From NCBI RefSeq assembly GCF_024139115.2, contig NC_085141.1:246007047-246071046 (forward strand): a DNA stretch of 64,000 nt. The letters run 5' to 3'. Under the pieces are notes generated by a model, which saw only the letters and a list, made by a program, of their open reading frames with translations, did no database searches and was not told where the DNA came from. A program made the translations under genes and the position numbers. Every line of letters begins with the position of its first letter. Within the stretch, counting starts at the first letter, position 1. Shown in pieces: positions 34,345 through 46,323 of the stretch. The DNA is from Armigeres subalbatus (Eukaryota > Arthropoda > Insecta > Diptera > Culicidae).

Positions 34345-35430
34345 TTATATATAGAGTTTTGGCACTTCCTCAGCAAGCGTGCTGGGAATTTTCACCTACC
34401 CCGGGCAATCTGAATGCCAAAGGGGATTAGGCTCTGTGGATCTCATTCGCCGGTTGACCTAAAATCCTATAATAAACGTTTGCACCGGATGTATTAGTTA
34501 TGGTGGTTCAGGAATCTTCTTACGATGCTGCAAGTTCCAAGAACCTGTCTTTTGGATGCTATGGAGGTTATGAGATAGTTCCAGCTCTCCTAAGGATCTC
34601 AGAAGAGATTTCGGGACGATTCCGGTTGCTGAGATAACAACCGGAATTATACGCACGTCCTCCAGGTGCCACATCTGCTTTAACTCCTCCGCCAAGTCGT
34701 GGTACTTCGTTATCTTGTTGGAGAATGTTGTTTGGACATTATGGTCTAGCGGTACAGCAATGTCGATGAGGGTTACCCGCTTCATCCTTTTGTCGTAGAC
34801 CACAATATCGGGCCGATTGGCACGAATGAGGACATCCGTTATGATCTCGCGATCCCAGTACAGCTTCACGAAACTATTTTCCAGAACCGGGACAGGCACA
34901 TATTTGTAGTAGGCGACAAACTGGTTAACCAAGTTGTGCTTTAAAGCAAGCTGTTGGTGCACAATCTTGGCTACTTCGTTATGACGACCGAGATAGGCTG
35001 AATCAGCTAAGGCTGAACACCCGGACACGATATGTTCGATCGTCTCTCCTACTGAATTGCACTTCCTGCAGCGGTCCTCCACGTTTTCGTGCAATATATA
35101 GTGCCGATAGTTCTTCGTCGCAATTACCCGGTCCTGGATGGCTACCATGAATCCTTCTGTTTCCGAGAAGAGTTCACCCCGCACCAGCCACGTATCCGAC
35201 GCCGCTTTGTCGATATATTCCAGCTCCAGTTGATGGGGGTGCGTCCCATGTAACTCCTTCTGCTTCCACGATGCGATCATCTCGTCGACAGATTTGATGT
35301 CGCAATTCAGCTGATAGTCCTCCTGCGCCAGATGCAGGGCACTGAATCCGTGGTCAGCTTCACACACAGCGCGATAGATTTCGTGGCGGTTCTGGCTTTC
35401 CACGAAGTATCTTCGCAACTGCTGGATTAT
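34345..35430 (-). mobile_element. Dong/R4-like non-LTR retrotransposon, 5'-truncated, in TAA repeats
   Basis: A minus-strand fragment holding the C-terminal third of a restriction-like-endonuclease retrotransposon plus its 3' UTR. TAA/ATA-rich simple repeats bound both sides (about 34330-34355 and 35427-35458). Dong elements of the R4 clade are known to insert into TAA microsatellites, which agrees with this context. Confidence 0.65.
34498..35418 (-). pseudogene. C-terminal zinc finger and restriction-like endonuclease domain
   Basis: The 306-codon frame is open but lacks the RT. It has CRKCNSVGETIEHIVSGC (CCHC finger). About 90 residues later follow RANRPDIVVYDK and RVTLIDIAVPLDHN, matching the PD...D arrangement of the nuclease used by R2/R4-type elements. 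The C-terminal KYHDLAEELKQMWHLEDVRI also fits. The domain would nick the target DNA. Because the RT is missing, this is the tail of a 5'-truncated copy rather than a host gene. Confidence 0.7.
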
Positions 35431-35462
35431 TATTATTATTATATTAATTAATTATTATCCAT

Positions 35463-35610
35463 TTGATAAAACGTCATTTGATGAAACGTACCAAGATTAT
35501 TCATTTAAAAATCTGCTTTCGACCAAATATCCATTCGACCAATTGTGAATTCGACGTAATGTCCCTTCGACCAAATGTCATTCGACGAAATGGTGTAGAT
35601 TCAGTACCAG
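35463..35610 (+). repeat. TTCGACCAAATG-type short repeats
   Basis: Several imperfect copies of TTCGACCAAATGTC or TTGATGAAACGT occur in 150 bp. Related words occur near 25333 (TAGGTCGAATGAC) and 63882 (TAAGTCGAATGAA). This looks like pieces of one dispersed family. Confidence 0.45.
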
Positions 35611-35741
35611 GAATGGCCAGGAGTACTTGGAAGAGTGTCCCCATAATCGGATTCTGGCTCACGACGGTTCGACGATCTTCTGGCCGAATTTGGCATTATG
35701 CCACTACACGAAGGACGTGTGGGAGTGAAAATAGAACAATA

Positions 35742-37046
35742 GAGTAGAGTGGGGCAAGAGTACGCACTTAGTTTTCAATCGATCATGTGGCCCTTATGAA
35801 GCAAGCTTCTGCATATCAAATCATTGTCGATGATTCATATACTCTTCCTTTATGTTACCCAGTGGAAAAAATATTGAAATTATTGAGATTCATTTTAGCA
35901 GAACTTTTATTGCAAGACGGGTGAAAAACGCACTCTTACCCCACCGGTGAGGTAAGAGTGCGCATCGGGTGGGGTAAGAGTACGCTTTTATTCAATCATG
36001 TGCTTTAAGTATATATTAACACAAATAAGAGTTAATAACATTTAATTGATGTTTAATGAACATATATTAGGAAATGTTTAAAAGATTACGTAACTCTTAA
36101 AGGGGAGGGTCCTAAAATGTGCACTTTCATTCGAAAAACCATTGTTTTTTATATATACAAAAAACTACAGAGGTTAAAATATATATCAGGTTTCGCGTGG
36201 CGTATACAAAGGCATTTTCCTTAAAGAAAGTCCACCAATCACGTAAGGTAAAAATTGGCTATTTTATCACCCCTCCCCCCTATCTTACACGATTTGTATG
36301 AATCTTCTAAAAATTATATGGATCGTCACACATCTCACAACCCCTCCCAGCTAAACGTTGCGTAATTTATGAATGTTTTTTTTTATTAAATGAAATTATC
36401 ATTTAGATGAAATTGTGTTTTCGTACTATGTTTAGGTGTACAACAAGTCCTAATACAATTTCATTATTTCACTTCAGTGCTTTTTTCGCTAAGTCCTTTC
36501 TAACATCGAATTACTTCAACTTATCCTAAAAACTTGTGATAATTTCAAATTCTGTCCCTTTTTTCTTAGTTGTGGATCTTTGGAAAAAGTCTTATTTCAG
36601 CCGGAGATACGGGTTTGACATCATAACTTGAAGATTCATATGCGTACTCTTGCCCCACCAGTTCCTGCGTACTTTTACCCCACAGTCCCAAAAATTATTC
36701 AAGTAATGGTTTTGACTTCTTGGAAAACCAACCGGATTGGTGTTCTGTACCGTAAAGTACTCTATACAATAGGTTATCGAAATGGTATAATGTTCACCAG
36801 ATTGAACGTATATATGGTAATGAAATACTAGTTGCGGAAATCCAATTATTTTTAGCAAAATGACCAAAAAATTATCTAACTCCATATCTCCCTTGTTGTT
36901 TATTCAAATCGTTTACAATTACACATGATAATAGTTGGCCAGAATACCTGTCAAACTGATGCAGTGCTGCTAGTTTATCTTTTTTATTACTTAAAAAAAT
37001 CGAAAACGTACTCTTACCCCACGCGCACTCTTGCCCCGCTCTACTC
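35742..37046. repeat. TA-flanked element with GTGGGGTAAGAGTGCGC motifs
   Basis: The ends GAGTAGAGTGGGGCAAGAGT and (complement) GAGTAGAGCGGGGCAAGAGT are flanked by TA (35740-35741 and 37047-37048). Internal copies of the core GGGG(C/T)AAGAGT(A/G)CGC lie near 35970 (plus) and, inverted, near 35930, 36639, 36666, 37004 and 37022. The 1.3-kb interior has no long ORF. The design parallels the elements at 12872 and 16739. Confidence 0.75.
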
Positions 37047-37048
37047 TA

Positions 37049-39108
37049 CTGGAGCCTGTCTTCACCGTATTTTTAAGTTCCCAGTGTTCGCGTCACGTTT
37101 GTTTGCCGGGTAGTGTTCGAATGCCGTAAGTGTGAGTTTTGAGCACTGTAGGAAGGTTAAAATGAGTTCATTTCTTATTTTCTAGACGGTTCTAGAATAT
37201 CAAATCCGAATTGTTCTGGATATCAAATTGAAAGCATCCCATCAGTATGTTCATGCAAGCTTGAGCAGCACACATGTGGTATAGAGGTTTCTGCAATCTA
37301 CATACAGCTGAATTAGGTTAAATTTGAGTTGCAGCAACCAAATTGGCCAATTTCACTATCGACCATCTAATTATTATTTGTTCTAATCCATCCATTAGAC
37401 ATTTAAATTTCCGACGATCACGCGGTCAAACGCTACTTCATGCAAAACTGTATTTATCTGGCACTTGTTGTTTATCACTGCAACCAGTATTTCGTTCTAT
37501 TTCGCTTAAACTCGATACTTGATGAATTGGTTATTAATAAAACATGTTTTTACTCGGGTATGACATTTTGATTTAGTGTAGAACCTTCCAATTCGTATAT
37601 TTTATGGCCTTCCGGTCCGGTTTTAATTATCTCTGTTGATGGCGTCACCATTAGCAAACCTTATGATTTAGGCCCTGCAAAATAGCCCTTTGAATTTCAA
37701 TGACGATCTCTTCTAGAACAAACAAAAAAACTAACGCCTTTGCTACCGGCCAACCGGTGTCGCTAAGGTTGACTAACTTTATGGCTACTTATATGTTTGA
37801 ATTTTACAACTTTCGCAATGAATTCGAACGCACTCGCTGATGGTCCCAATCAAATTTCAAGTTCATCGGCACCAATCGATGACAATTGGACGGTGCCGGC
37901 AATGAGCAAGATGATTTAACAAAATACAAATCGCATTGCATAACACAAGCCGCCGTAATCGTCAACGAACAACAACCCTAGCTAGCGATTAGTTCTCTAA
38001 GGGAGCTCGTTATGTTGAAGAGCTTCTCCATGTGTGCCCGCGCGCGGTTGGTCGGAGGCAGGCACGACGAACTGAACCGGCGGTGTGCCGCTTGTTCACA
38101 TGTGATAGAACACGATATGCTTGGTACTGTTAGTCACAATGTTTACAGTAAGCCGATAGAGCTTGGGATTGAGCGACGGAATCGAGGAAGCCCACTTCCT
38201 CTGTTATTTATAGCTTTGTTGCTAATAAACCGGTTTAAACTCTATCGGAACATGATGATTTATTATTGTCTGTGTTATTGTTGCATTATTATCATTCAAA
38301 AGTAAATAGTAACAACGGATAAAGATAAAAGATAAGGCAGCGGAAGCTGAAAGATATGCAAGGAACGTTTTCACATTGTTTGTAACATAATCTGCTCTGT
38401 GCAAGTACAAGATCCATTCGATAGAGAACTCGCCATTGTTTAAAATTTAAAATTTGTTAGATTCAATTCCGGAATGATTATACACAGTTAATTTTATGCC
38501 TTGTTTAAACATTGATATTGTTTTAGTCTGGGGTTACAGAATCTACTATGAATGAAGAAAGAAGATAAAATGATCGGTTCTCCCGTCCTTGAAGCATGTT
38601 TGATACAGTTCATCAAAATCTACTGAATCAGATCATTTTTGTATAGGGGAACTAGGTTTAAAATGCGCCAGTCAGCTAATACGAGCCATTGCATTTTCTG
38701 GGTTAATAGGCTAAATTAAGTTACAAAACCGATGGCAGCTGACGCCCAAACATATTTTTAGATCATCAAATTAAAAATAATAGTCAAGACATCTATAATA
38801 AAAATTCTAAAAATTAATTTATTTTTCCGCCTTTTGATAATATTTAAGCTTCCGTTCCCTTAAGGATTTTCTACTAGATAAAAACATTTTTTCAACAACA
38901 TGTGCAAATGTCTGGAAAAATAAATTAGTAAGATTGTGCCAAGTTACTAAAAAGTTAACTTTACTACATTTTCATAGAAAAACACACATTTTAATAAAAC
39001 CTCTGCATGCAGGATAAAACGCGCCCATCTAATGTGCTTGACTATGGATGTCATAGTTTGAGAAGGGCGTGTGCCGATAATAATTTATTTTTAAAATATT
39101 ATCAATTA
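37049..39108. other. AT-rich region, no supported gene
   Basis: A frame at 38012-38305 (97 codons) has a cysteine-rich middle and a hydrophobic tail but is unrecognised. Near 38650 a GGGGAACTAGGTTTAAAATG block resembles one end of an iterated-motif element, but no clear right end was found. Confidence 0.5.
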
Positions 39109-39109
39109 A

Positions 39110-39340
39110 GGGTCTGTCTCATTTGGAGAATTAAACTTAAAAGTGACAGTTCGAAAATTAAAAAATCACCCAGTTATAAGAATGGCTGGTGCTACCCAGC
39201 AATTCCAATAGGACATCGATGGAAAATGATTCGATATCTGTCAAAAGTAATCTTGCTCTGTGAGCAGCGTTATTCGATAATTATTGAAATGTCACTTTTA
39301 AGTTTAATTTCAGTTTAATTATCCAATTGAGACAGACCCT
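39110..39340. repeat. 231-bp MITE with GGGTCTGTCTCA ends
   Basis: The left end GGGTCTGTCTCATTTGGA and the complement of the right end GGGTCTGTCTCAATTGGA form the terminal repeat. TTAAACTTAAAAGTGACA is then shared by both arms. The flanks (TTAA left, TAAAA right) do not give a clean target duplication. Confidence 0.7.
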
Positions 39341-39344
39341 AAAA

Positions 39345-39725
39345 AGTAAAAAAGTAAAAATTGAAAAGTGATAAAATAAAAGTGAAAAGTGATGAGTGAG
39401 AAGTTATGAGTGATGAAAAGTGAGAAGTGAGAAACAACAAGTGAGAAGTAGGAATTCAGAATTCGACTAAAAAGCCCTAAATAGTTTTATAATCAATCGT
39501 GAATTGTAAGCTGGATTTGGGATATGAGAACTGAGGAGTGAGGTGGGAGAAGCAAGAAAAAAGAATGAGAATTGAGAAGTGAGAAGCGAAAGGCAAGCAG
39601 TAAAAAGTGCGAAATAAGATGTGATCAGTGAAAAGCGAGAAGCAAGTAGTAGAAGGGGAGAAGTAGTAAGCGAGATACTTTGTGTGAGAAATGAGTAAAA
39701 AAGCATGAAGAGGAATATGACAATT
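39345..39725 (+). repeat. purine-rich GAAGTGAGAAGTGA degenerate repeat
   Basis: AAGTGA/GAGAAG units with strong purine-strand bias run for about 380 bp. They resemble the block at 25355-25600. Confidence 0.65.
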
Positions 39726-42258
39726 GATAAATGGGAGTAAATAGTGTGGAGATCACTCAGAATAGAGTTATTTTCAGCATAGATTTTTGGGCATCCAATA
39801 AATCCTTTTGGATGTGTAGATCTAGAATATTATAAGTCAACGGCAGATGTTTTCGGTCATCCAAGAAATCCATGGAGTTAGGTCCTCAGATCTACAAGCG
39901 TAACTAAAGATCAATCGGACTGTTTTAAATGTGGTACATGCCCTTTTGGATGTGAAGAATAGAATAAGTCAACAGCAGAGGTTTTCGGTCACCCAAGAAA
40001 TCCCTGGAGTTAGGTCCTCTGATCTACACGCTTAACAAAAGTTCAGTTGGACTGTTTAAATTATGGCACATGTCCTTTTGGATGGTTAGAATAGAATGAG
40101 CCATCGTAAGAGATTCTGGGTCATTCAACTCATTCAAGAAACCCGTCACTTTAAGATTTATCGGACTATTTCAAACCTAGTACTGCAAAGCCTCTTTTTG
40201 CGCCCAAAACGGGGGAGCGTAAATTGAATCAGAGCGTAAAAAGAGGGAGCGTTATTTCGAATTTAGGGCGTAAAAAAAAGTGGTACAACTCCTTTGTGGT
40301 ACATAGAATAGAATACGTCCATTGCATAGATTCGTGGTGATCCAAGAAAAATCTGGAATAGGCCTTAAGATCTACACGCGTAACCAGAGACCTTTCGTCT
40401 TGTGTAGAAAGTGGTACAACCCCTTTGTGGTACATAGAATGGAATGCGTCCATTGCATAGGTTCATAGTCATCCAAGAAAACCCTGGAATAGGCCTTAAG
40501 AGCTACACGCGTAACCAGAGCTCTTTCGGCTTGTTTTAAAAGTGGTACAACCCCTTTGTGGTACATAGAATAAAATGCGTCCATTGCATAGGTTCACGGT
40601 GATCCAAGAAAACTCTGGAATAGGCCTTAAGATCTACACGCGTAACCAGAGATCTTTCGGCTTGTTTCAAAAGTGGTACAACCCCTTTGTGGTACATAGA
40701 ATAGAATGCGTCCGTTGCATAGGTTCACGGTGATCCAAGAAAACTCTGGAATATGCCTTAAGATCTACACGCGTAACCAGAGATCTTTCGACTTGTTTCA
40801 AAAGTGGTACAACCCCTTTGTGGCACATAGAATAGAATGCGTTCATTGCATAGGTTCATGGTCATCCAAGAAAACTCTGGAATAGGCCTTAAGATCTACA
40901 CGCGTAACCAGAGCTTTTTCGGCTTGTTTCAAAAGTGGTACAACTCCTTTGTGATACATATAATGAATGCGTTCATTGCATAGGTTCACGGTGATCCAAG
41001 AAAACTCTGGAATAGACCCTAAGATCTACACGCGTAACCAGAGCTCTTTCGGCTTGTTTAAAAATTGGTACAACCCCTTTGTGGCACATAGAATAGAATG
41101 CGTCCATTGCATAGGTTCATAGCCATCCAAGAAATTTTTGGAATACGCCTTAAGATCTACACGCGTAACCAGAGACCTTTCGACTTGTTTCAAAAGTGGC
41201 ACAACCCCTTTGTGGTACAAATAATAGAATGCGTCCAATGCATAGGTTCATGACCATTCAAGAAATCTCTGGAATATGCTTTAAGATCTACACGCGTAAC
41301 CAGAGATCTTTCGACTTGTTTCAAAAGTGGTACAACCTCTTTGTGGCACTAATAATAGAATGCGTTCATTGCATAGGTTCATGGTCATCCAAGAAAATTC
41401 TGGAATAGGCCTTAAGATCTACACGCGTAACCAGAGCTTTTCGGCTTGTTTCAAAAGTGGTACAACTCCTTTGTGGTACATATAATGAATGCGTTCATTG
41501 CATAGGTTCACGGTGATCCAAGAAAACTCTGGAATAGACCCTAAGATCTACACGCGTAACCAGAGCTCTTTCGGCTTGTTTTAAAAGTGGTACAATCCCT
41601 TTGTGGCACATATAATAGAATGCGTTCATTGCATAGGTTCATGGTCATCCAAGAAAACTCTGGAATAGGCCTTAAGATCTACACGCGTAACCAGAGCTTT
41701 TTCGGCTTGTTTCAAAAGTGGTACAACTCCTTTGTGGTACATATAATGAATGCGTTCATTGCATAGGTTCACGGTGATCCAAGAAAACTCTGGAATAGAC
41801 CCTAAGATCTACACGCGTAACCAGAGCTCTTTCGGCTTGTTTCAAAAGTGGTACAACCTCTTTGTGGCACATATAATAGAATGCGTTCATTGCATAGGTT
41901 CATGGTCATCCAAGAAAACGCTGGAATAGGCCTTAAGATCTACACGCGTAACCAGAGCTCTTTTCGGCTTGTTTTAAAAGTGGTACAACCCCTTTGTGGC
42001 ACATAGAACAGAATACATCCATTGCATAGGTTCATAGTCTCCCAAAAACTTTGGAATGGACTTTAAGATCAACACGCGTAACCAGAGCTTCCGACTTGTT
42101 TCAACAGTGGTACAACTTCTTTGTGGTACATAGAATAGAATGCGTCCATTGCATAGATTAATGGTCATCCAAGAAAATTCAGAATATGTCTTTAGATCTA
42201 CATGCGTAACCAGAGACCTATCGGATTGCTGAACAAGTGGTACAAGCCCTTTGTGGTA

Positions 42259-42478
42259 GGGGCCCTCCTTAGCCGTTCGGTAAGACGCGCGGCTACAAAG
42301 TAAGACCATGCTGAGAGTGGCTGTGTTCGATTCCCGGTGCTGGTCTACGCAGTTTTCGGATTGTAAATTGTCTCGACTTCCCTGGGCATAAAAGTATCAT
42401 CGTGTTAGCCTCATTGATATACGAATGCAAAAATGGTAACTTGGCTTAGAAACCTCGCAGTTAATAACTGTGGAAGTC
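42259..42478 (+). mobile_element. Feilai-like tRNA-derived SINE, 3'-truncated
   Basis: The head has CCTCCTTAGCCGTTCGGTAA and GTTCGATTCCCGGTGC (B box). The body has TTGTCTCGACTTCCCTGGGC and ATACGAATGCAAAAATGGTA. It ends at CTGTGGAAGT without the GAAGAAGAAG tail seen in the other copies. It lies inside satellite A. Confidence 0.8.
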
Positions 42479-42479
42479 C

Positions 42480-42690
42480 TGTCTCGTCAGAGGGCCGTCG
42501 TGTCAGGGCTGTTTAGCGTCCCACCTAACACCAGGACTTGGGCTTGTGCGCTTTGAGCGGCACACGGTCGCTTTGGCGGAGGCTACTTGCTGATTCATGC
42601 AGCTTTTTATAGAGGTTTAACAGGGCCCACTGTCAAACCCCACCACATCCTAGGCAGGCGCCACAACTCGCAGATGGCCTGGGAAGGGAT
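42480..42690. repeat. unclassified GC-richer insert in satellite A
   Basis: A GC-richer stretch (CAGGACTTGGGCTTGTGCGC ... CTAGGCAGGCGCCACAACTC) lies between the truncated SINE and the resumption of satellite A. It resembles neither. It is probably part of the same insertion event or another dispersed repeat. Confidence 0.4.
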
Positions 42691-43209
42691 AACCTGGGGA
42701 AGGCCTTTTAGATCTGGGAAGAGCCTTTTAGATCTACACGCATAATCAGAGATCTTTTGGCTTGTTTCAAAAACGGTAAATGCTCTTTGTTGTATACAGA
42801 ATAAAAAGCGTCCATTGCATAGATTAATGGTCATCCAAGAAAACCCTGGAAAAGGCCTGCACGCTTAACTAGAGATCTTTTGGCCTGTTTGAAAAGTTGA
42901 ACATGCCCTTTATGGTACGTAGAATAGAATGCGTTATTTCAAATTTTCATGGTCATCCAGGAAAACCCGGAAGTAAGACGTTAGGATCTACATGCTTAAC
43001 CAGAGATATATCAACCTGTTTTAGATGTGGTATTTTTCCTTTGTGGTCCATAGAATAAAATGTGTTCATGGCATATGCTAATGGCCATCCTAGAAATTTA
43101 TGGAGTAAGGCTTCTAGGATTACACGAATATCTATAATAACACGGTACATGATCTAATATAGCGCCGTTTTTTCTTTACGTTTTTATCGTGAAGTTATCT
43201 CGTTCATCA

Positions 43210-45250
43210 GGGAGGTTAATTAGCAGGCTCTAACTCTACGAATTTCATAGATTACTTCGAACCCATGACAATAGCATGCACCACATGGAATGCGAACATA
43301 TACAGTATTTACCCGATTTTGCCATTCTCCGACTTTGTCTACGACTCTATGGAGTTTGAAGACTACCTGGAGCCCACGACAACAACAAGAACTACTTGGA
43401 ATACTAACATTTACCAAGAAGGGGCTACGCAACTTGTTTATTTTTCAATAAATAACAATAAATAACTGCCTCCGTTACGGAGGTTGATCCACAGGCCTTG
43501 GCTCAATGAAGTTCGTAGACTACCTGGCACCAATGACAAAAACAAGAACTACTTGGAGTACAAACATATACCAAAAAGGGGTCACACAACTTGTTTATTC
43601 TCCAATAGCTGCCTCCATTACGGAGGTTGACCCATGGACCTTGATTCTATGGAGTTCGTAGACTACCTGAAGCTCACGACAACATCAAGAACTATTTGGA
43701 ATACAAACATATACTAACTAGGAGTCACACAACTTGTTTATTTTACAATAGCGGCCTTTATTACGGAGGTTGATCCACGGACCTTGAAACTATGGAGTTC
43801 GTAGACTACCTGGAGCCCACGACAACAACAAGAACTACTTGGAATATAAACATACCAAGAAGAGGTCACACAACTTGTTTATTATCCGATAATTGCCTAT
43901 ATTACTTAGGTTGACCCATAGACCTTAACTTTCTGGAGTTCGTAGACTACCTGGAACCAATAACAAAAGCAAAAAATTACTTAGAATACAAACATATACT
44001 AAGAAGGGGTTACACAACTTGTTTATTCTCCAATAGCTGCCTCCATTACGGAGGTTGATCTATAGACCTTGACTCTATGGAGTTCGTAGACACCTGGAGC
44101 CCACGACAACAACAAGAACTACTTGCAATACAAACATATACCAAGAAGGGATCACACAACTTGTTTATTTTTCAATAACTGCCTCCATTACGTAGGTTGA
44201 TCCCCAGGCCTTGAATCTATGGATTTCGTAGACTACCTGGCATAAGTGACAACATCAAGAACTACTCGAAATACAAACATATACCTAGAAGGGGTCACAC
44301 AACTTGTTTATTCTCCAATAGCTGCCTCCATTACGGAGGTTGATCTACATACCTTGACTCTATGGAGTTCGAAGACTTTCTGGAGCCCACGACAACAACA
44401 AGAACTACTTGCAATACAAACATATACTAACTAGGGGTCACACAACTTGTTTATTTTTCAATAACTGCCTCCATTACGGAGATTGATTCACTGGCCTTGA
44501 CTCTATGGAGTTCGTCGACTACCTGGCACTAATTACAACAACAAGAACTACTTGGAATACAAACATATACCTAGAAGGGGTCACACAACTTGTTTATTCT
44601 CCAATCGCTGCCTCCATTACGGAGGTTGATCAACATACCTTGACTCTATGGAGCTCGTAGACTACCTGGAGCCCACGACAACAACAAGAGCTACTTGGAA
44701 TCCTAACATATACCATGGAGGTGTCACACAACTTGTTTATTTTTCAATAACTGCCTCCATTATGTAGGTTGATCCCCAGGCCTTGAATCTATGGTGTTCG
44801 TAGACTACCTGGCATAAGTGACAACATCAAGAACTACTCGAAATACAAACATATACCTAGAAGGGGTCAAACAACTTGTTTATTCTCCAATAGCTGCCTC
44901 CATTACGGAGGTTGATCTACATACCTTGACTCTATGGAGCTCGTAGACTACCTGGAGCCCTCGACAACAACAAGAGCTACTTGGAATCCTAACATATACC
45001 ATGGAGGTGTCACACAACTTGTTTATTTTTCAATAACTGCCTCCATTATGTAGGTTGATCCCCAGGCCTTGAATCTATGGTGTTCGTAGACTACCTGGCA
45101 TCAGTGACAACATCAAGAACTACTTGGAATACAAACATATACCAAGAAAGGGTCACACAACTTGTTTATTCTTCAATATCTGCCTCCAATACGAAGGTTA
45201 ATCAACAGACCTTGAATGTATGGAGTTCGTAGAATACCTACAACCCATGA
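43210..45250 (+). repeat. satellite B, 143-bp tandem repeat
   Basis: ACAACTTGTTTATT recurs at a spacing of 141-144 bp from 43588 to 45159, about 13 units. A longer first step from 43431 reflects a 14-bp AATAACAATAAATA insertion. Consensus words are GCCTCCATTACGGAGGTTGA, CTATGGAGTTCGTAGACTAC and ACAACAACAAGAACTACTTG. The sequence is unrelated to satellite A. Confidence 0.9.
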
Positions 45251-45261
45251 CAACAGGTAAT

Positions 45262-45735
45262 ACCACTTCGCATCCAAGTAATCTTTGGATCCGCATGTAG
45301 ACCTAAAGGCCTATTCCAGGGATTTCTTGGATGGCCAAGAACTCATTCTTTGATCACATTATATTCTGTGCATCACAAAGGGCATGACCCATATTTGAAA
45401 CAATCTAAGGAATCTTTGGTTCCGCGTGTAGACCGAAAGGCCTATTCCAGGGATTTCTTGGATGACCAAGAACCTATGCTGGGTACGCATTCTATTCTAC
45501 GTGTCATGAAGGTCATGTACCATGTTTAAAACCGTCCGATCGATTTTTTGTTGCTTCTATAGACTTTATAGCCTTAATCCAGAGATTTCTTGGACTATCA
45601 AGAACCTATGATGTGAACACGTTCTATTCTACGTATCACAAAGGGCATACATCACATTCGAAGCAGTCCGATAGATCGTTGGTTACTCATGTAGACCGTA
45701 AGATCTCACTTCTTGGAAGTGTGATACATGTACCA
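45262..45735 (-). repeat. satellite A units in inverted orientation
   Basis: The complement of this segment reads as divergent satellite A units (CATCCAAGAAATCCCTGGAA, ATAGGCCTTT, GCCCTTTGTGATGCACAGAA), about three to four copies. The array left of satellite B is in the opposite orientation. Confidence 0.8.
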
Positions 45736-46323
45736 TGCACAGAAAATCGTGATTTGGCTCCGTAATGCACAAGGTCACATGCGCCCACCAAATAAATTAA
45801 AGAATAAACATATCTTGTATGCACACATCAACTAGTTACACGAAAATTCACCAAAAAAAAATTAATTAACATTTCATTGCAGTGGAAACGAGAATAGTAC
45901 TTTACATCAATTGATACTTGATTCTTCTGCCAGTTTCACAACTGTTTGTTTACATTTGTAGGCTAGTGCGTTTTGCCTCATGGGGGCCCGTTTCAACCCG
46001 CATGGTTTGAATTTGCATGAAAATGCAACACTTTAAAATAAAATCGTTTTCTCGGAATATAATTGGTTTTTCGTCCAAATTTTTATTCCGTATCATAGAT
46101 GATAAGTTAAATTAGTGGTTAACACATTGGAAGTACATAATTTCGATCATTATCATCGTTAAATTCGAAGATTTGCTTAGGAAGCGCATATTGAACGTCT
46201 CTCCCCTAAATCATAATACATAGGTATATGAGGCGTGTAAGAGCAAAGGGCAGTAAGTGCCATTTTAGTCACAATTTTAATTAGGTAATCCTTAGCCTAA
46301 CAAATTATTTTTTTCCGTTTCAG
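45736..46323. other. AT-rich region before a candidate exon
   Basis: No gene is seen. A CGCATGGTTTGAATTTG segment near 46000 weakly recalls the 12-mer of the 16.7-kb element. The interval ends in a polypyrimidine tract and CAG at 46321-46323. Confidence 0.4.

Larger units (their letters stand above)
39775..43150 (+). repeat. satellite A, 131-bp tandem repeat
   Basis: The well-preserved core (about 40240-42250) has units of 128-131 bp. I located TAACCAGAG at 40381, 40512, 40643, 40774, 40905, 41035, 41166, 41297, 41428, 41557, 41688, 41818, 41949, 42079 and 42207. Each unit has GTGGTACAACCCCTTTGTGG, GGTCATCCAAGAAAACTCTG and GATCTACACGCGTAACCAGA. More divergent units extend on both sides to about 39775 and 43150. 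A SINE interrupts the array at 42259-42478. Confidence 0.9.

Noticed and set aside
40229..42309. Repeated ORFs starting MDAF (MDAFYSMYHKGVVPLLKQ)
   Set aside because: They recur with the 131-bp satellite unit and are broken in most units. The period is not conserved as a multiple of three, so they are not a repeat protein.
39775..45735. CRISPR-like regular repeats
   Set aside because: The repeats are contiguous 131- and 143-bp satellites without unique spacers, in a eukaryotic context.
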